The notes under the pieces were generated by a model. It did no database searches. It worked only from the letters and a program-made list of their open reading frames with translations, and had not been told where the DNA came from. Below are positions 39,716-51,882 of a DNA stretch of 64,000 nt, one piece after another. Source of the stretch: Epiperipatus broadwayi (taxonomy: Eukaryota > Onychophora > Udeonychophora > Euonychophora > Peripatidae); NCBI GenBank assembly GCA_028023455.1, contig JAQFVV010000032.1, positions 4,934,392 to 4,998,391 on the forward strand. The letters are read 5' to 3'. A program made the translations under genes and the position numbers. Each line of letters opens with the position of its first letter. Position 1 is the stretch's first letter.

Positions 39716-40964
39716 TACAATGTATATAATAGTATAAGTCGTTTTTTTATAAATCATAAGATAATTTCAATTGATAAAGAGAGTGACAAAAAATAAATTA
39801 ATTCCAAATTAAAACTAATTCTTTCTAAATATATACATGATTTTTTATACTAATTACAGATGATAATCTGTAAAATCTCAAAAAAAATATCTATTGTATT
39901 GTCTCAGCAGGAAAAGAGAAGAAGTATTAACTACATCTGGATTTGAGAAGAAAAGTATTGTTTGACAAAAATAACATTCTGTTGATTTTTTTTTCTCAAA
40001 AGTATTGGGTTGGTGACATTTACTCTTATCTGGATCAAGTTAGAATTTAGATTCTGTACACTGATTATTAAGATTTAATGTTCTGAATCTGATTACAGCA
40101 CTACAGATATAAAATAATTAGATTTTGTTCAGACAATCAGAACTTATATTGGTAAGTTGTAGAAGTACAAAGAAATTGAAATTAAAGATTGTTAATCATT
40201 AAGTGTAGTGACTTTTCAAAAAAAAAAAAAGTTATCAAAAATTATAAAAATTAATCGCAATAACACACAGAGTGTAATAAAGAAAAGATAAGTGCTATGT
40301 GTCACTTCGCACAGCTGACATATATAATTTTAAAATACTTTATAGAGAGTCACAAATAAAAAGGTTTTTAAACAGTGTCATGATGTTTATGATAATGATA
40401 GCTGATTTAATTAATAAAACAATATAATATCTATGAAAGTTTAAATTTTAAGGATGTTAAAAGTTACATTTCTCATTAGCACAAAAATGTTAAAAATCGA
40501 AATGCCTTTAATAAAATAACTTTGTAAGTAAACCAGTAAAAAATTGAGATTTGCTCCTATAAATAAATGTTTTTAGTATCTTCTTGGTTTTTTTTTGGTG
40601 GGGGGGGGGTCACTACTGCTTTTAACACTGATCAGAATCCTTCTATATTATTCTCTTATAATATTTAATGTCTTCACTAATTACATTTTGAACTTCAACT
40701 TCTGAATGATCCAATACTGCATTTTGATTTTCTAGACCATTCACTTTCTGTATTAAAATTTTTTAGAGTTTCTTGAATGATAATCTAGAATTTTTGATGT
40801 CTACATTTAAACTATGACTTGTAATCAGATGTATGTTCGTAAAAATTATTCATATTAGCAGCTCCTGAGTTTATCTGACTTCTTGTTTTCCAGTATTCAT
40901 TATGAACAAGGATTTTAAGATTAATAATAACAATAGTAATCAAATGATTTTATTGCTTAGAACA

Positions 40965-41149
40965 ATGGTCTCAACCTTACTAATGCGACTCTTTAATATG
41001 GTTCCTTATATTGTGGTGACCCCCAACCTTTAATTTTTCTACTGTTATAAATTGAAAATGTTTTTCAATGGTCTAGGCGACCCCTGTGAAAGGGTTGTTT
41101 GACCCTCAAAGGGGTAGTGACTCACAGGTTGAGAACTACTGGCTTAGAA
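40965..41149. mobile_element. SPIN-like hAT miniature transposon with 8-bp TSD
   Basis: A 169-bp element (40973-41141) is flanked by a perfect 8-bp duplication GCTTAGAA (40965-40972 and 41142-41149), the length made by hAT transposases. Terminal inverted repeats are CAATGGTCTCAACCT and, at the other end, CAGTAGTTCTCAACCT (reverse complement). Internal blocks GGTGACCCCCAACC, GGCGACCCCTGTGAAAGGG and GTTTGACCCTCAAAGGGG match what I remember of the SPACE INVADERS (SPIN) non-autonomous elements. The GC-rich ends contrast with the AT-rich host DNA. No transposase is encoded, so it was mobilised in trans. Confidence 0.9.
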
Positions 41150-41621
41150 GGTTATAAGAAGTTCAAGCACTAGAAAAAACTGATTAACCATGATGCAATC
41201 AATTCTAGAGATCGTAAATAATGATGTAATTTAAATAAATTAGTAATGTATCATGTAATAGTTTCAATTGGAACATGAAACAGAGATATTGTTGGTATAA
41301 TAAACCTTATAATTAGTAAAAAAAACGTTCTAACTTTCATTAATATTTATCACGAAATAGTGAATGATAGCTAGAAACTATTTAAAGATAAAAATGAAAA
41401 AAAATTTATAGATTACTATATAAAACAGATGTGTTAAATAAACTCATTAAAGCTATGCTATAACTTGAATTAATAAAAAAATATTAAGCATTTGTGCTTT
41501 AAGAAAAATCATGCTTCAGTAAATGTTTAATTCAAGAAAAATACTAAATAAATCCTTTCTTTTGAATTTAGATAGTAATTTGACTGGGGTTGATATTACA
41601 AGTTATTGAGAAAAACAAGCG

Positions 41622-41889
41622 AAACTCTCCATATAATAGTGCCACTCAGTGCAAGCCAGAGTAATCAATGGATGACAGAAGGCTTGTGCATAAAATTTCT
41701 ATCTAGGGGCCTACTCATCCAATATCACCAGACTAGTTTCTAGCTTGTGGCTTTTATCAGTGAGGAGTCCAGAAACTAATCTGGTGATATTGAATGAGTA
41801 AGCACTAGATAGGGATTTTATGCACAAACCTTCTGGAATCCATTGATTACTCTGGCTTGCACTGAGTGGCACTACTGTATGGAGAGTTT
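41622..41889. mobile_element. 268-bp palindromic element (family C), head-to-head pair
   Basis: Left arm 41622-41740 and right arm 41771-41889 are near-perfect reverse complements of about 119 nt with a 30-bp centre. They share AAACTCTCCATA, GTGGCACT..TGCAAGCCAGAG, ATCAATGGAT, TTGTGCATAAAAT and ACTAGATAG blocks. The minus-strand reading of the centre and left arm contains an HHR-like core. The right arm, read on the plus strand, has only the second half. The outer end continues into a tail (41873-41945) that also exists alone at 23.3 and 53.4 kb. Confidence 0.8.
41719..41792 (-). ncRNA. Hammerhead-like relic at palindrome centre
   Basis: Minus strand: ACTCCTCA, CTGATAA (41760-41754), a hairpin AGC...GCT, GAA (41740-41738), ACTAGT (41737-41732), C17 (41731), TGGTGAT. 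This aligns base for base with the intact ribozyme at 8037-8092 (ACTCCTCA, CTGAAGA, hairpin, GAA, ACCGGT, C, TGGGGAT). Core G8 is A here and the first helix II pair is A-A, so it should be inactive. The relic at 59948 keeps TGATGA, which suggests the family ancestor had the normal core. Confidence 0.6.
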
Positions 41890-41945
41890 TTCCTGTTTTA
41901 ATAACAGTTATGAGCAATCATAAGAAATGGTGATCATGTGAAGTT
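41873..41945 (+). repeat. Family C tail
   Basis: ACTACTGTATGGAGAGTTT...CAGTTATGAGCAATCATAAG, then AAATGGTGATCATGTGA. Shared with 23330-23430 and 53437-53490. Confidence 0.6.
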
Positions 41946-42203
41946 ATTGAGAGGTCAGTAATTTTATCTCTATTTAGAAAACTCATTGTTATTGTTATAA
42001 AAATTGCTCAATACTGTTTTTATTTTTATTATTAAAGATCTGAAAATAAAAAAATAGTCTTGGAACATTGTGGCAAATAAGAAATCAAGACTTGTAGTGC
42101 AGTTACTAAAGTTACAAATAATGTTACATTAAAAAGATATATTGAAGAGAAGCTTTTATTGACATTGGACGTCTCTAAAATTATCAGTGCTGCTGATATT
42201 ATA

Positions 42204-42220
42204 AATAATAATAATTATTA

Positions 42221-42306
<86 letters not shown>
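42204..42306. repeat. (ATT)n microsatellite
   Basis: Pure ATT from 42223 to 42306, imperfect from 42204. Confidence 0.95.
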
Positions 42307-45300
42307 TTATATGAATCTGTATTATAATTTTTCAATAAAAAATTTAAACATAATTGTTTACTTGTTTGTTTTTTTGCTAATGTTAATAATATTTTTATTA
42401 TTTTATTTTTATCGGCTTTAGTGGTCTCAGAAGTTGCATTTTAAAAAATGTGCCTATATCGGGTTTTTTTAAAAATTAAATGTTAAATTTTACAGAAAAA
42501 AAAGGATACCATAGCTATTAAATATATTTAATTATCTAGATTATTTGCTGATTGGAAAAACAATAATTTTAAAAAAATATGTAAATCATTAGACTATTTT
42601 TTTTTTTGAAAAATTATTTTAAAGTTTATTCAGAAGTGTTAATTATGAAATCATAACAATAAAAACAAAATTATATATGCACACACCCTTAAAACTTTTT
42701 CTAAAAAATTTTGTACACAAACATAACATTTTTTATTGTTGCTGTTTCTTATATGAAATATATTTCGTTTATTGGACTGCAGTGAAACTGGGGAAGTTAT
42801 TGTATCAACAAAGTTTTTTTTTCAGTTATATGATATAACAAAAAAAAATGTAAAAAAATAAATTAACACTAAAATTCATAAATTTAGCAAATTTTGCAAG
42901 TCTGTATTATTCATGATATTGGATCAGCATTTTTTTATCTTGCATCATTTTCAATAAATCTAACATTCTCAAAGGTGCCTCACAAACTCATTTATTAACC
43001 AAGTTTTCTTCAAGATTTAAATATGCTGAAAGGATATGCATTTTTTTCCTTCATCTATACTATAACATTTTATTTAATAAAATATTTTCCAAGCATAAAG
43101 CTAGCAACTTTTTCAAATTTAAGAAAATTCATAATTTACTTTTCTTAAGTGATAAAATAAAAGTTATCAATTGAAAAATAAAATTAAAGTCATTTTGTGA
43201 TGTGAGTGTATATTCAAAAAGAATTAATCATCTATTAGAGAAATAATAAAAAGAAAAAAGAAAATCCATGCCTCTGTTAGTGCAGTTGTGAAATGCTAAA
43301 GTTATAACTATTTTTGGTGAAAGTTAAAAAGGCATTAAAATGGAAGAATATTTAAGATCTGTATAAAGAGTTTAGACAAAAATATGAAATGGAAAACTCC
43401 AAATTAATCACAAATAAATGCTAGCTTTGAAGATCGTAAAGTTGATGCAGACTTAAAATATCAAAACAATTGGAGAGACTACATTTACCAATGATGATAA
43501 TTTTAATAGAATTTAAAAAAATATTGAAGAAAGACAATATTATCTAGAACAAGTGTTTTATAATAAAAAACTGGATTGTTCTGCTATATCAATAAATTTA
43601 GAAAGTCAATCATCTGACATTCCATTGTCCATTTTCATTTAAAAAAAATAAAGATACAGTATAAGACTTTTTTTGAATAAACACAAATGAGTAAACACAC
43701 ACACATATAGTTAACATTTTGTAAAAGTATTCTTTTAATTTATATATTTATGCTATACATGTTAAAAAGTGTCTATGTTAAATATGTGTGTGTTGAAAAA
43801 TATAGTAAACATATATTAGAGTAAACAATAGAAAATGATTTGGTTGTCAGCAGAACATGAATTATTATCCTCTAACTTATGCTATTTGCTGTGGAGGGAG
43901 AGGCTGGAAATAAAATATAGTGGATACAGACATTGTGGTCTTAAGATACTATAAAATTCTTAAATTTACTATGTCAAATTATTAATTATTGACTAATTTT
44001 TTAAAATTAATTCAAACTCATTTAACACCACTGTCATTGGAATTATTAATCACAATTATTCTTTCAAAATATTTAGTGAAAGTTGGCAATTTTTTTTATC
44101 AGGATATTTATCTTTAAAATGCATATTTCTTTTATTAACACAATTTGGTCACCAGAATAAGATTATGGTGTGCAATTTAACATTTGAGTGTGAAAACATT
44201 CCATGACTTCCTTAATATTTTAGCTCATAATAAAAAAAGAAGACTAAGTTCAATAAAAAGAAGCATGCCTTATTTTTAACTACAATTTTATATAATGTAT
44301 TTCTTTTTCTTTAGTATGAGACACTCTAAATACAAATATATATATTTAAATTTTACCAAGTTTAAACTCAGAAATATAAATGACATTCAATAATATTAGG
44401 CTTTTTATTATTAAAGCCAATTCCACAATCTAATACATAAGATTGTTCAGTTTCAAATCCTGTCAACAATACAATGAAAGTGTTTATTTTTTTGTTTACA
44501 AAACTCATAATCAGTCAATTATTTTAGTATTACATTTAAGTGCTAACAATGAACAAATTAGTAAAACTAATCATATAAATATACATAATGTGCATTTAAA
44601 ACAATATTAATAAAATAATTTTTATTAAAAAAACTAAATACCTATAGAAAATAATAAGTAATGCATTGCATAATAGAATATTTTAGAAATATTATTGTTA
44701 AGCCATCAAATATTTTTTATATTTATTATTTAACTTTTTAAAAATGATATGCATTATGTATTTTTTGCTCACTAATAAATAAAACATTTTATTATAAATC
44801 TGTACCATTTCAAAATTTCCACATTGCACAAAGCTCTTAATTATTTATAAACAATGGACATCAGATAAAACAGTGTTTTGAATCTCATCAACAGATTGTT
44901 TATGGCTTTTGCTTTTATCAATGAATTTTAGGATTCAGAATTTGTTGTAATGCATTTATGTATCTAACAGCTACCATTTACTATTTCATGATATTCAAAT
45001 TAATAACCTGAAAATTTAAAAAATTCTAAGTTTTGAAACTCATGCTGATTCACATAATTATTTAGAAACAATACCAGAAACTGATATCTACCAAATTTAC
45101 ATAACTATGCTAATAAATTAGTTTAGATTTAAAATCTTTAGGTTTGTTTTTTTTTAATTTCAAATTATTAACTTGAATAATATACTGGATTAAAGGTAGT
45201 TGAATAATATACTGGATTAAAGGTAGTTGCATTATAACTAGTTCTAAATTGTAGTCTTCATTCATGAAAGCCAAAGCCAGAAATTGGTTTGGATATAGAG

Positions 45301-46290
45301 ATTTTATAATTTTTATCATATGGTGTTTATTGTTTACTCAATGTTTATAATAGATGATTCTAAAGTAGAATGAAGATAACTGCACTTAGAATGAGTAAAT
45401 CTTGTATTTATTTACATATAATATGGTAATAAGTTGTAGGATGTATCAAAAATCATTTTAATGTAATATTTTATTAACACTGTTCATCTTTTATTAATAT
45501 CTTATATTTCAATTATTATCATATTTTATTAGCACAATTAATTAAACATTTGAAAATAAAATTAAAAATAAATTTAAAAACAATAATGTTAATCATCATT
45601 AATGACAATTCATAAATAAAAGTGGTCATTTTATACCCCCCCCATCCCCATCCTCACCCCTCAAAAAACAAAGGTAAAGAAAAACAAAACTAAAAACCTA
45701 TGCATTTTAACTGTTTTAATATTCATAAGACTATCATCTTAATTTTTTTAGAATTGTTTTTTTTTGTTTGTTTGTTTATAGTAGTTGCATTTGGAGAGCC
45801 AATTCCATGTTGTGGCCATGTCTGTTATAAACATATCTTGGACACTTAGCTCAGTCACTTTTAGGTTTTTATTTAAAATAAGTGCTGAGAGCGCTATATC
45901 CAAAACATTAACCAATAAATGTGTTATATTTAATAAACAATAAAATATATTAATTTGTGGCTGCTAATTACACATTGCATTATAGTTCCTTTATGCATAT
46001 TTAGAAATATTGAACTTTTATGAATCAATTTAGAGCCTTACAATCAGTAGTAACTAGTCTGTAATTAAATTTTACACTGTCAATGATAAATTTAATTTAA
46101 TTAAAATTCATTTATAAATAAAATCCTATAAAAGCCTATAAATTTCTTATTAAATTTTATGCAAACCAATTAACACAACTAAATTGAGATTCAAACCACA
46201 AGAATATCCATAGCCTTCAAGTAGAGTTTGTGGCCAAATAAAATTGCTTTTGTTGGATATTTATTGTTAAAAATTACTTTGTGAATAATT
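42307..46290. other. AT-rich stretch, nothing recognised
   Basis: About 4 kb without a supported gene or element, apart from a 27-bp tandem repeat at 45173. A poly-C run is at 45636-45643, followed by CCCCATCCTCACCCC. Confidence 0.45.
45173..45228. repeat. 27-bp perfect tandem duplication
   Basis: TTGAATAATATACTGGATTA followed by AAGGTAG occurs at 45173 and 45200 without a mismatch. Confidence 0.9.
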
Positions 46291-46549
46291 AATAATGTGA
46301 AAGGCTGAAACCTTTGTCAGATGCACCTCAAAAATGCTTATATGACAGCCAATCAGATGTAATAATGACTGACAGGGAACTCTCAGGTCAAAACACAAGG
46401 CAGAGATTTCATGAAAAAAAGATGGTTCTATCTTCTTCTCTACTTAAATTTATATATAAATAAGCCAGACTCAAGCATTTTTACCTTAGAGCATGAAGCT
46501 TTAAATACCTCACATTTAATTCACTAAATATTATATATAAATAAACAAC
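46291..46549. repeat. 322-bp-period tandem repeat, unit 1
   Basis: Starts AATAATGTGAAAGGCTGAAA and ends TATATAAATAAACAA. Contains GACAGCCAATCAG (CCAAT-type box) and, about 120 bp on, TATATATAAATAAGCCAG (TATA-like box). The second unit starts at 46613. No ORF. LTR-like promoter architecture is possible, but no retroelement coding was found beside it. Confidence 0.7.
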
Positions 46550-46612
46550 CTAAAATCTTTTGATTTACTACAAAGTAATTTTCAAATCCAATGAATTGAT
46601 AGATTATATAAT

Positions 46613-46870
46613 AATAATGTGAAAAGCTGAAACCTTTCTTAGATATGTCTTAATAATGCTTAAATGACAGCCAATCAGATGTAATGATGACTGTACTGGG
46701 AATTCTCAAGTCAAAACACAAGGCAGAGATTTGACAAGAAAAAGATGGTTCCACCTTCTTCTCTACTTAAATTTATATATAAATAAGCCAGCCTCAAGCA
46801 TTTTTACCTAAAAGCATGAAGCTTAAACACCGTCACATTTAATTCACTAAATATTATATATAAATAAACA
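46613..46870. repeat. 322-bp-period tandem repeat, unit 2
   Basis: About 90% like unit 1 by eye, keeping both the CCAAT-type box (GACAGCCAATCAG) and the TATA-like box. A 64-bp AT-rich spacer (46550-46612) separates the units. Confidence 0.7.
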
Positions 46871-48504
46871 ATTAATAATTAAAAAAAAAATTAAAATATT
46901 ATTATTTTTGATTTTATTACAGTAACATAAAAAATATTTTTCTTGTCATATAAGTTTAAATATTTCAAAAACATATTTATAATAATAAACATAAAATGTA
47001 TTTTATTTTTATAATTATATTATGCTTCAAATTAATAAAAATATTCTAAAATTAAAAAATGCCAGTACAAAAAAAAGCTTGTTTTTGTTTTTTTACCAAT
47101 AAAACATAAATAATACCAGCCAAGATTGAAAAGTTTACACTTGTGTTATATCTAGAAATATAATAAAAATTAAAAAATAGAATTATTAGCATTACATTGG
47201 AATTTCTATATGCAAAATTAAATGTAAAAATTTTGTTATGGAATGGACTTTAGTGCCATAGAGCATTAATGTAGTATACTTTTTTAAATGGTTGTTGCAT
47301 TTAAAAATGGTAGATATGCTAAATAGATTTTAAAAAACTTATTTCTAATTATGAAAATATAAAATTCAGAAAAATGAAAACTTTAATAAATAAATTGTTT
47401 TAAATAAAATTTCATCTTTATTTTAATTTTCTATTTATATTGACATGCATGTATTTTTGGTTATCTTTTTGTAAAGAGATATTTATAGAAACTGCAGATA
47501 TGCTCACAACGATTTAATATCAATTCTATTGTATTCCAAGCTTTTGATGCAGGTTAGCATAAAAATATTAAATATTAAAAATATTAACACCATATTTAAT
47601 AAATTTATACAGTTTGGTGAATGACAGAGATATGTATTGCATACTATAAATAGATAATTTTTGAAAGTGCATATATGCATTGTCTAAAAATATCATCACT
47701 TTAGCAAAAATATATTAAATAAAAGCCATTATTGTGAATGGAATGTAGTAAGTTAGTTTATATTTCTGTTTCAAAAAAATGTTGCTCAGATACTACTACT
47801 AAATAGTTAATTTATGTCTGTATATATTATAATAAATTATTTATTTATTCATTTATTTTTGAATAAATTGGAGCAGATATTATTGTATTATAGTTTGAGA
47901 TTTGTGAGATTTGTTTTTTCATACTTATTTCACAATTATTTCATAATTTTTTTGAGTTTTTATTGCTTCCATTAATATTTTTTCTGAAATTCACAATTAA
48001 TTATTTAATTATAAATTATTCTTATTTCATTGATGAAATTTGAACATATATTGATTCTTAATCTATTTATTGCAATGTCCTTGGTTTAAGATCTCTTAAT
48101 ATCCTATATGCTTTAAAATAATGATAGAGAGAAGAAGTAAAGAACTAATTGTAATTGATTTTCATAAAATAAAAAATAAAAACAATATTTAATAAATTGA
48201 ATAAAAATATTTGTTCAATCTGATACTTTGGTGATTGAAAGTTATATGATATTCTGAAAAACTATTTTAAATCCTTTTTTAATTTACTATGGATAAAAGT
48301 CTTACTGCATAAACTTCAATTTATATTTACATTACTACTATTTTTTAGTTATTATATTTTTTTATTTAAGTTTTTTTTTCAATATTGATTTTATCACTCT
48401 GATTAACTTTCTTTTCATTTGCTTAAAGATTTGTAATGATTGTATATTAAATGTGATAATATGCTGGACTATCCTCTATCAGTAAATGTTGAATGTATAG
48501 AAAA
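46871..48504. other. AT-rich stretch, nothing recognised
   Basis: No supported gene or element. Confidence 0.5.
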
Positions 48505-49930
48505 TTGTAAACTTTATTTAAACTTTTCAAATACAAACAACTTGTTAGTAATAACACACAAATAGACAACACAGGTTAGTAATTACACAATGTTTTGAGA
48601 AGTATTATTATCCACACTTCTTCAGGTATTGCTGGCCTGACCAATAACAGTATTGCATAGGTGTCAAACTTACGCCTTTATATTTTCCGATATCAAATTT
48701 TAATGCAAGAGCTCTAACCAACCAAGATATTCTGGTAAAGGCAATAGCTAGTAGAAGTTTCATATATTTATATGAAGTTTGGTTCAAATCCTTCAATTTT
48801 TTTTCTAAAAGCAAGGTTAATTGGAGGCTTCCATACATTGTGTATTCCCACACTGGGTTAGATTATAAGATTGTTTTTTATTGTCATATGAGAAGCTTCA
48901 TTGAATTTTCTTCTTTGCACCTTTTCTTCTCTATCCAATATTTATGTATTTACCCAATTGAACATATGATTATTAGTACATTTATGGTCTGCTATTGTAG
49001 ACACATCTGGTTTTTCTTTTTTAACCATTAGCTTGTGCTCTTCCAATCACTGTTTAACAGGTTGACAGGTCTCATCAATGTACTTCCTTCACATTCACAT
49101 AGTATTTCATAAATGCAATTTTTGTTCTTCAGCATTTATAGTTTAGGCTTATTAGAAGTTATAATCTCTTGAAGGGTGGTATAGCTTTGGAAAGCTGTGC
49201 TGTTATATTGACTACATTTTTTTAACTTGTCTGACATTTCTTGTAGGTATGGATACACTACAGTACCACTAATTGTTTTTTTCTTTTGGTGTCTCTTTTT
49301 GTTGTCTATTAAAGGTTTTCTTGATGACATCTGATGGACACCCATTCTTTATGAGAGTTTGCTCTATGTGAATATTTTAAAATTTCCAAATCACTGGTTC
49401 TTTGTTCTGTTCAATAGTGATAGTATAAATTTATGTTTAGTGCTTCTGGTATGATTGGCTGTATATGCCATGTACTTGCCAGTGGGTGTTGGTTTCCTAT
49501 ATATAGTTGTTTTTACTTTGCCATGAGAGAATCTTGTCACAAGTATATCTAAAAATATCAATTTTTGTTCTTGTTCTGATTCTATTATGAATTCAAATGA
49601 AAAAGATATGTTGTTGATATACATTCAGACTTACTGTAATTGTGCCTCACCATCATCAATAAATCAAAGCCACACTTTAGACAGACATGGAGTAGTATTT
49701 ATTATTGTGATTTCAAGTTCTTCCATGTGAATGTTGCTAAGCAAGGGAAACAGTGGTAATCCCATGGCCATCCCTTGATTTTATTGGGAAAATTCTGAGT
49801 TATATTGAAAGTACATTGTTATCACAACTTTCTTTTCAATTTATTATCTTCAGTTACTATATCAATTTATTTAGATAATTCAACATCAATGTCTAAAGCT
49901 TTTGTTTTTCTGCATCAATTTACAAAACCA
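48505..49930 (-). pseudogene. Penelope-like element 2 with RT and GIY-YIG remnants
   Basis: Minus strand, 5' to 3'. YFQYNSEFSQ and GMAMGLPLFPLLSNIHMEEL (RT motif like GTAMGSPLSP..ANIFME), an FIDDG box near 49665 in place of YVDD, and SFEFIIESEQEQKLIFLDIL with KTTIYRKPTPTGKYMAYT (49585-49470) are followed by SGTVVYPYLQEMSDKLKK (linker) and NCIYEILCECEGS, the start of the GIY-YIG domain (about 49110-49070). The YIG half is eroded. The 3' UTR (48505-48850) holds the tRNA-like segment and the terminal tail. Several stops separate the open pieces. It is better preserved around 49391-49624 than PLE 1. Confidence 0.85.
48650..48728 (-). other. tRNA-like segment in PLE 3' region
   Basis: Minus strand: TTGGTTAGAGCTCTTGC (A-box-like, 48721-48705) and GTAAGTTTGACACC (B-box-like, about 48674-48660), about 45 bp apart. 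The corresponding sites in the solo ends at 38.76 kb (TGGTTCAATTCTC) and 62.87 kb (AAGTTGCACTCC) are diverged from each other at several positions but keep the spacing. The cloverleaf is not convincing, so only the two boxes are claimed. Confidence 0.4.
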
Positions 49931-51882
49931 ATACAACATTATATTTTAAGCTCTCTTGATTTATTTTTAGCCAGAAATTATGAATATTATTTTATTTCTA
50001 TCTCATTTTTTTTTTGGCTATTTTCATCATTGACTAATTCAAGTTTGTGTAATTTATCTGTAAAATTACAGGAAATCCTGATTTTTAATTAGGGTCTCTT
50101 ACATCATTTCTGTTTTTTATTTTCATAGGTCTTAACAAATATGCTTTTGCTGCTTTTGATATTAGATAAATAAGATTGTGAGATATTTTATCTCATAATC
50201 ATTCAGCTACATCTAATTTCTAACTTTGATTCAGTAAGTAATATTTTATCGTGGATATCTATTACAATCTCAACTTTTATTAAATGAAAAAAAAAATGTA
50301 TTAATTTATGTTAAGTCTATCCACTACTACAACAAAAGCAAATTTAGTACTGTACCGATTAACAAAACATTTATTATGAATATTTTTAATAAAGCACCAT
50401 TTTTTCCTAATGGCAACTTATATAACCAAAACAATTAATTATATTCTCTTCCATACTATTCTATTAAACTTTTTTTAGTTAAGTTTGATATTAGGAAAGC
50501 TTCTGTTCAGAAAGTAAATCCAGATATTGTCTTTAAAATATGTGCCTTTGAATTTAGTTCAGTGTTTTATTACTTTTCAAAACTATCTGATAATTAGATT
50601 GCTTAAATCAGTTTTTAAAAATTTTAATCTTACTACTCTTTTATTTTATTTTTCCTAAGTCATTAAAAAAGTAATCAAGTTCTTCATTATATATTTCGAT
50701 AATTTTTAAACGAACTACTGAATTGCTTTTTGACTATATTTTTTTCTTATAGTATTCGTAATGAATTAAAAACTTTGGAGATATTCGAATAGTTGTTATA
50801 AGTATCTCCAAAGTTTCAGCCAAGTCTGCCACAATTCATTTCTTGATATTAAGCTCTTTTCGTGAAATCTACATTTTAAATTTATGAACATACGATTGGG
50901 ATAGATGTTGCATTTCAGTATTCATTCTATAAATTTTAGAATCCCTCAAGAATCTGTTTCAGATTTCACTTTATTGTTCATACGAATGATTGGATGACAA
51001 TTAATATTGAATCTTTTCTTTTAAGCATAAACCATTTTATTTTATCTTATTCATCCTAAATCTTTTCTAACTTTCCATTAAATTCTAACATCTAGATAAA
51101 AAAAATTAATTTTTTTAGACATCAATCATTGCTTCTTCCTACTCTACAACCTCAAATATAATTTTTAACTAAATTATCCAAACAATTTATATTATCAATT
51201 TGGGAATGATTATCTTACTCTTATATTTTCATATATTTTGTTCTTTATTAGAATAAAAAGTTAATAAATTTTATTTTATATAAAGCTAAATTTGTTTTTT
51301 CATTAAAAACTGTTCTTACAATTTTTAAGAATGATCTCAGTGTATTTTTATCTATTAGAAGTTATCCAAAATAGACAGTATGGCTAATACCCATCTTTCA
51401 CTTGTCTTTAATCTTTTGCTCCCCCTCTCCTCTATCTTCAGTAACTTATTTATCTCTTTTTTGTAAATATTATTGTACATATTATTAGTTAGCATCTATA
51501 TGACTGAATAAATATTATTTAGCTACCTGAACTAATAGAGAATATGATTATTATTCTGGGTTACTTTCAGTATTATTTTTTTAAAGTAAGTATTCTGTTT
51601 ATTCTTTCTTTTCAACATTTTCTCATCACATTGGCTTAACATTATTATTTTATCCTCACATTTTAACTTTCAATTATATCAACTTGTGCTATCCTTTCTC
51701 AATATTTTACATATTTTGCAAGATTCATTATCTCTTAACAATCATTTTGATTTTTCTTCTAAACAACTCTAATTGTTCTGTTTGGGAACATTTACTTTTT
51801 TCACAGATTTTCTCTTCATAGGTTATTAAATGTTTTTTTGTGAAGATGAAAAGTTTTAAATAATACAAAACAATAGTTGCAT
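49931..51882. other. AT-rich stretch, nothing recognised
   Basis: No supported gene or element. Open frames here are Phe/Ile/Ser-rich and anonymous. Confidence 0.45.

Noticed and set aside
48608-48853. 81-codon minus-strand open frame
   Set aside because: It covers the PLE 3' region and tRNA-like segment. The homologous region in other copies is not open, so it is not a conserved protein.
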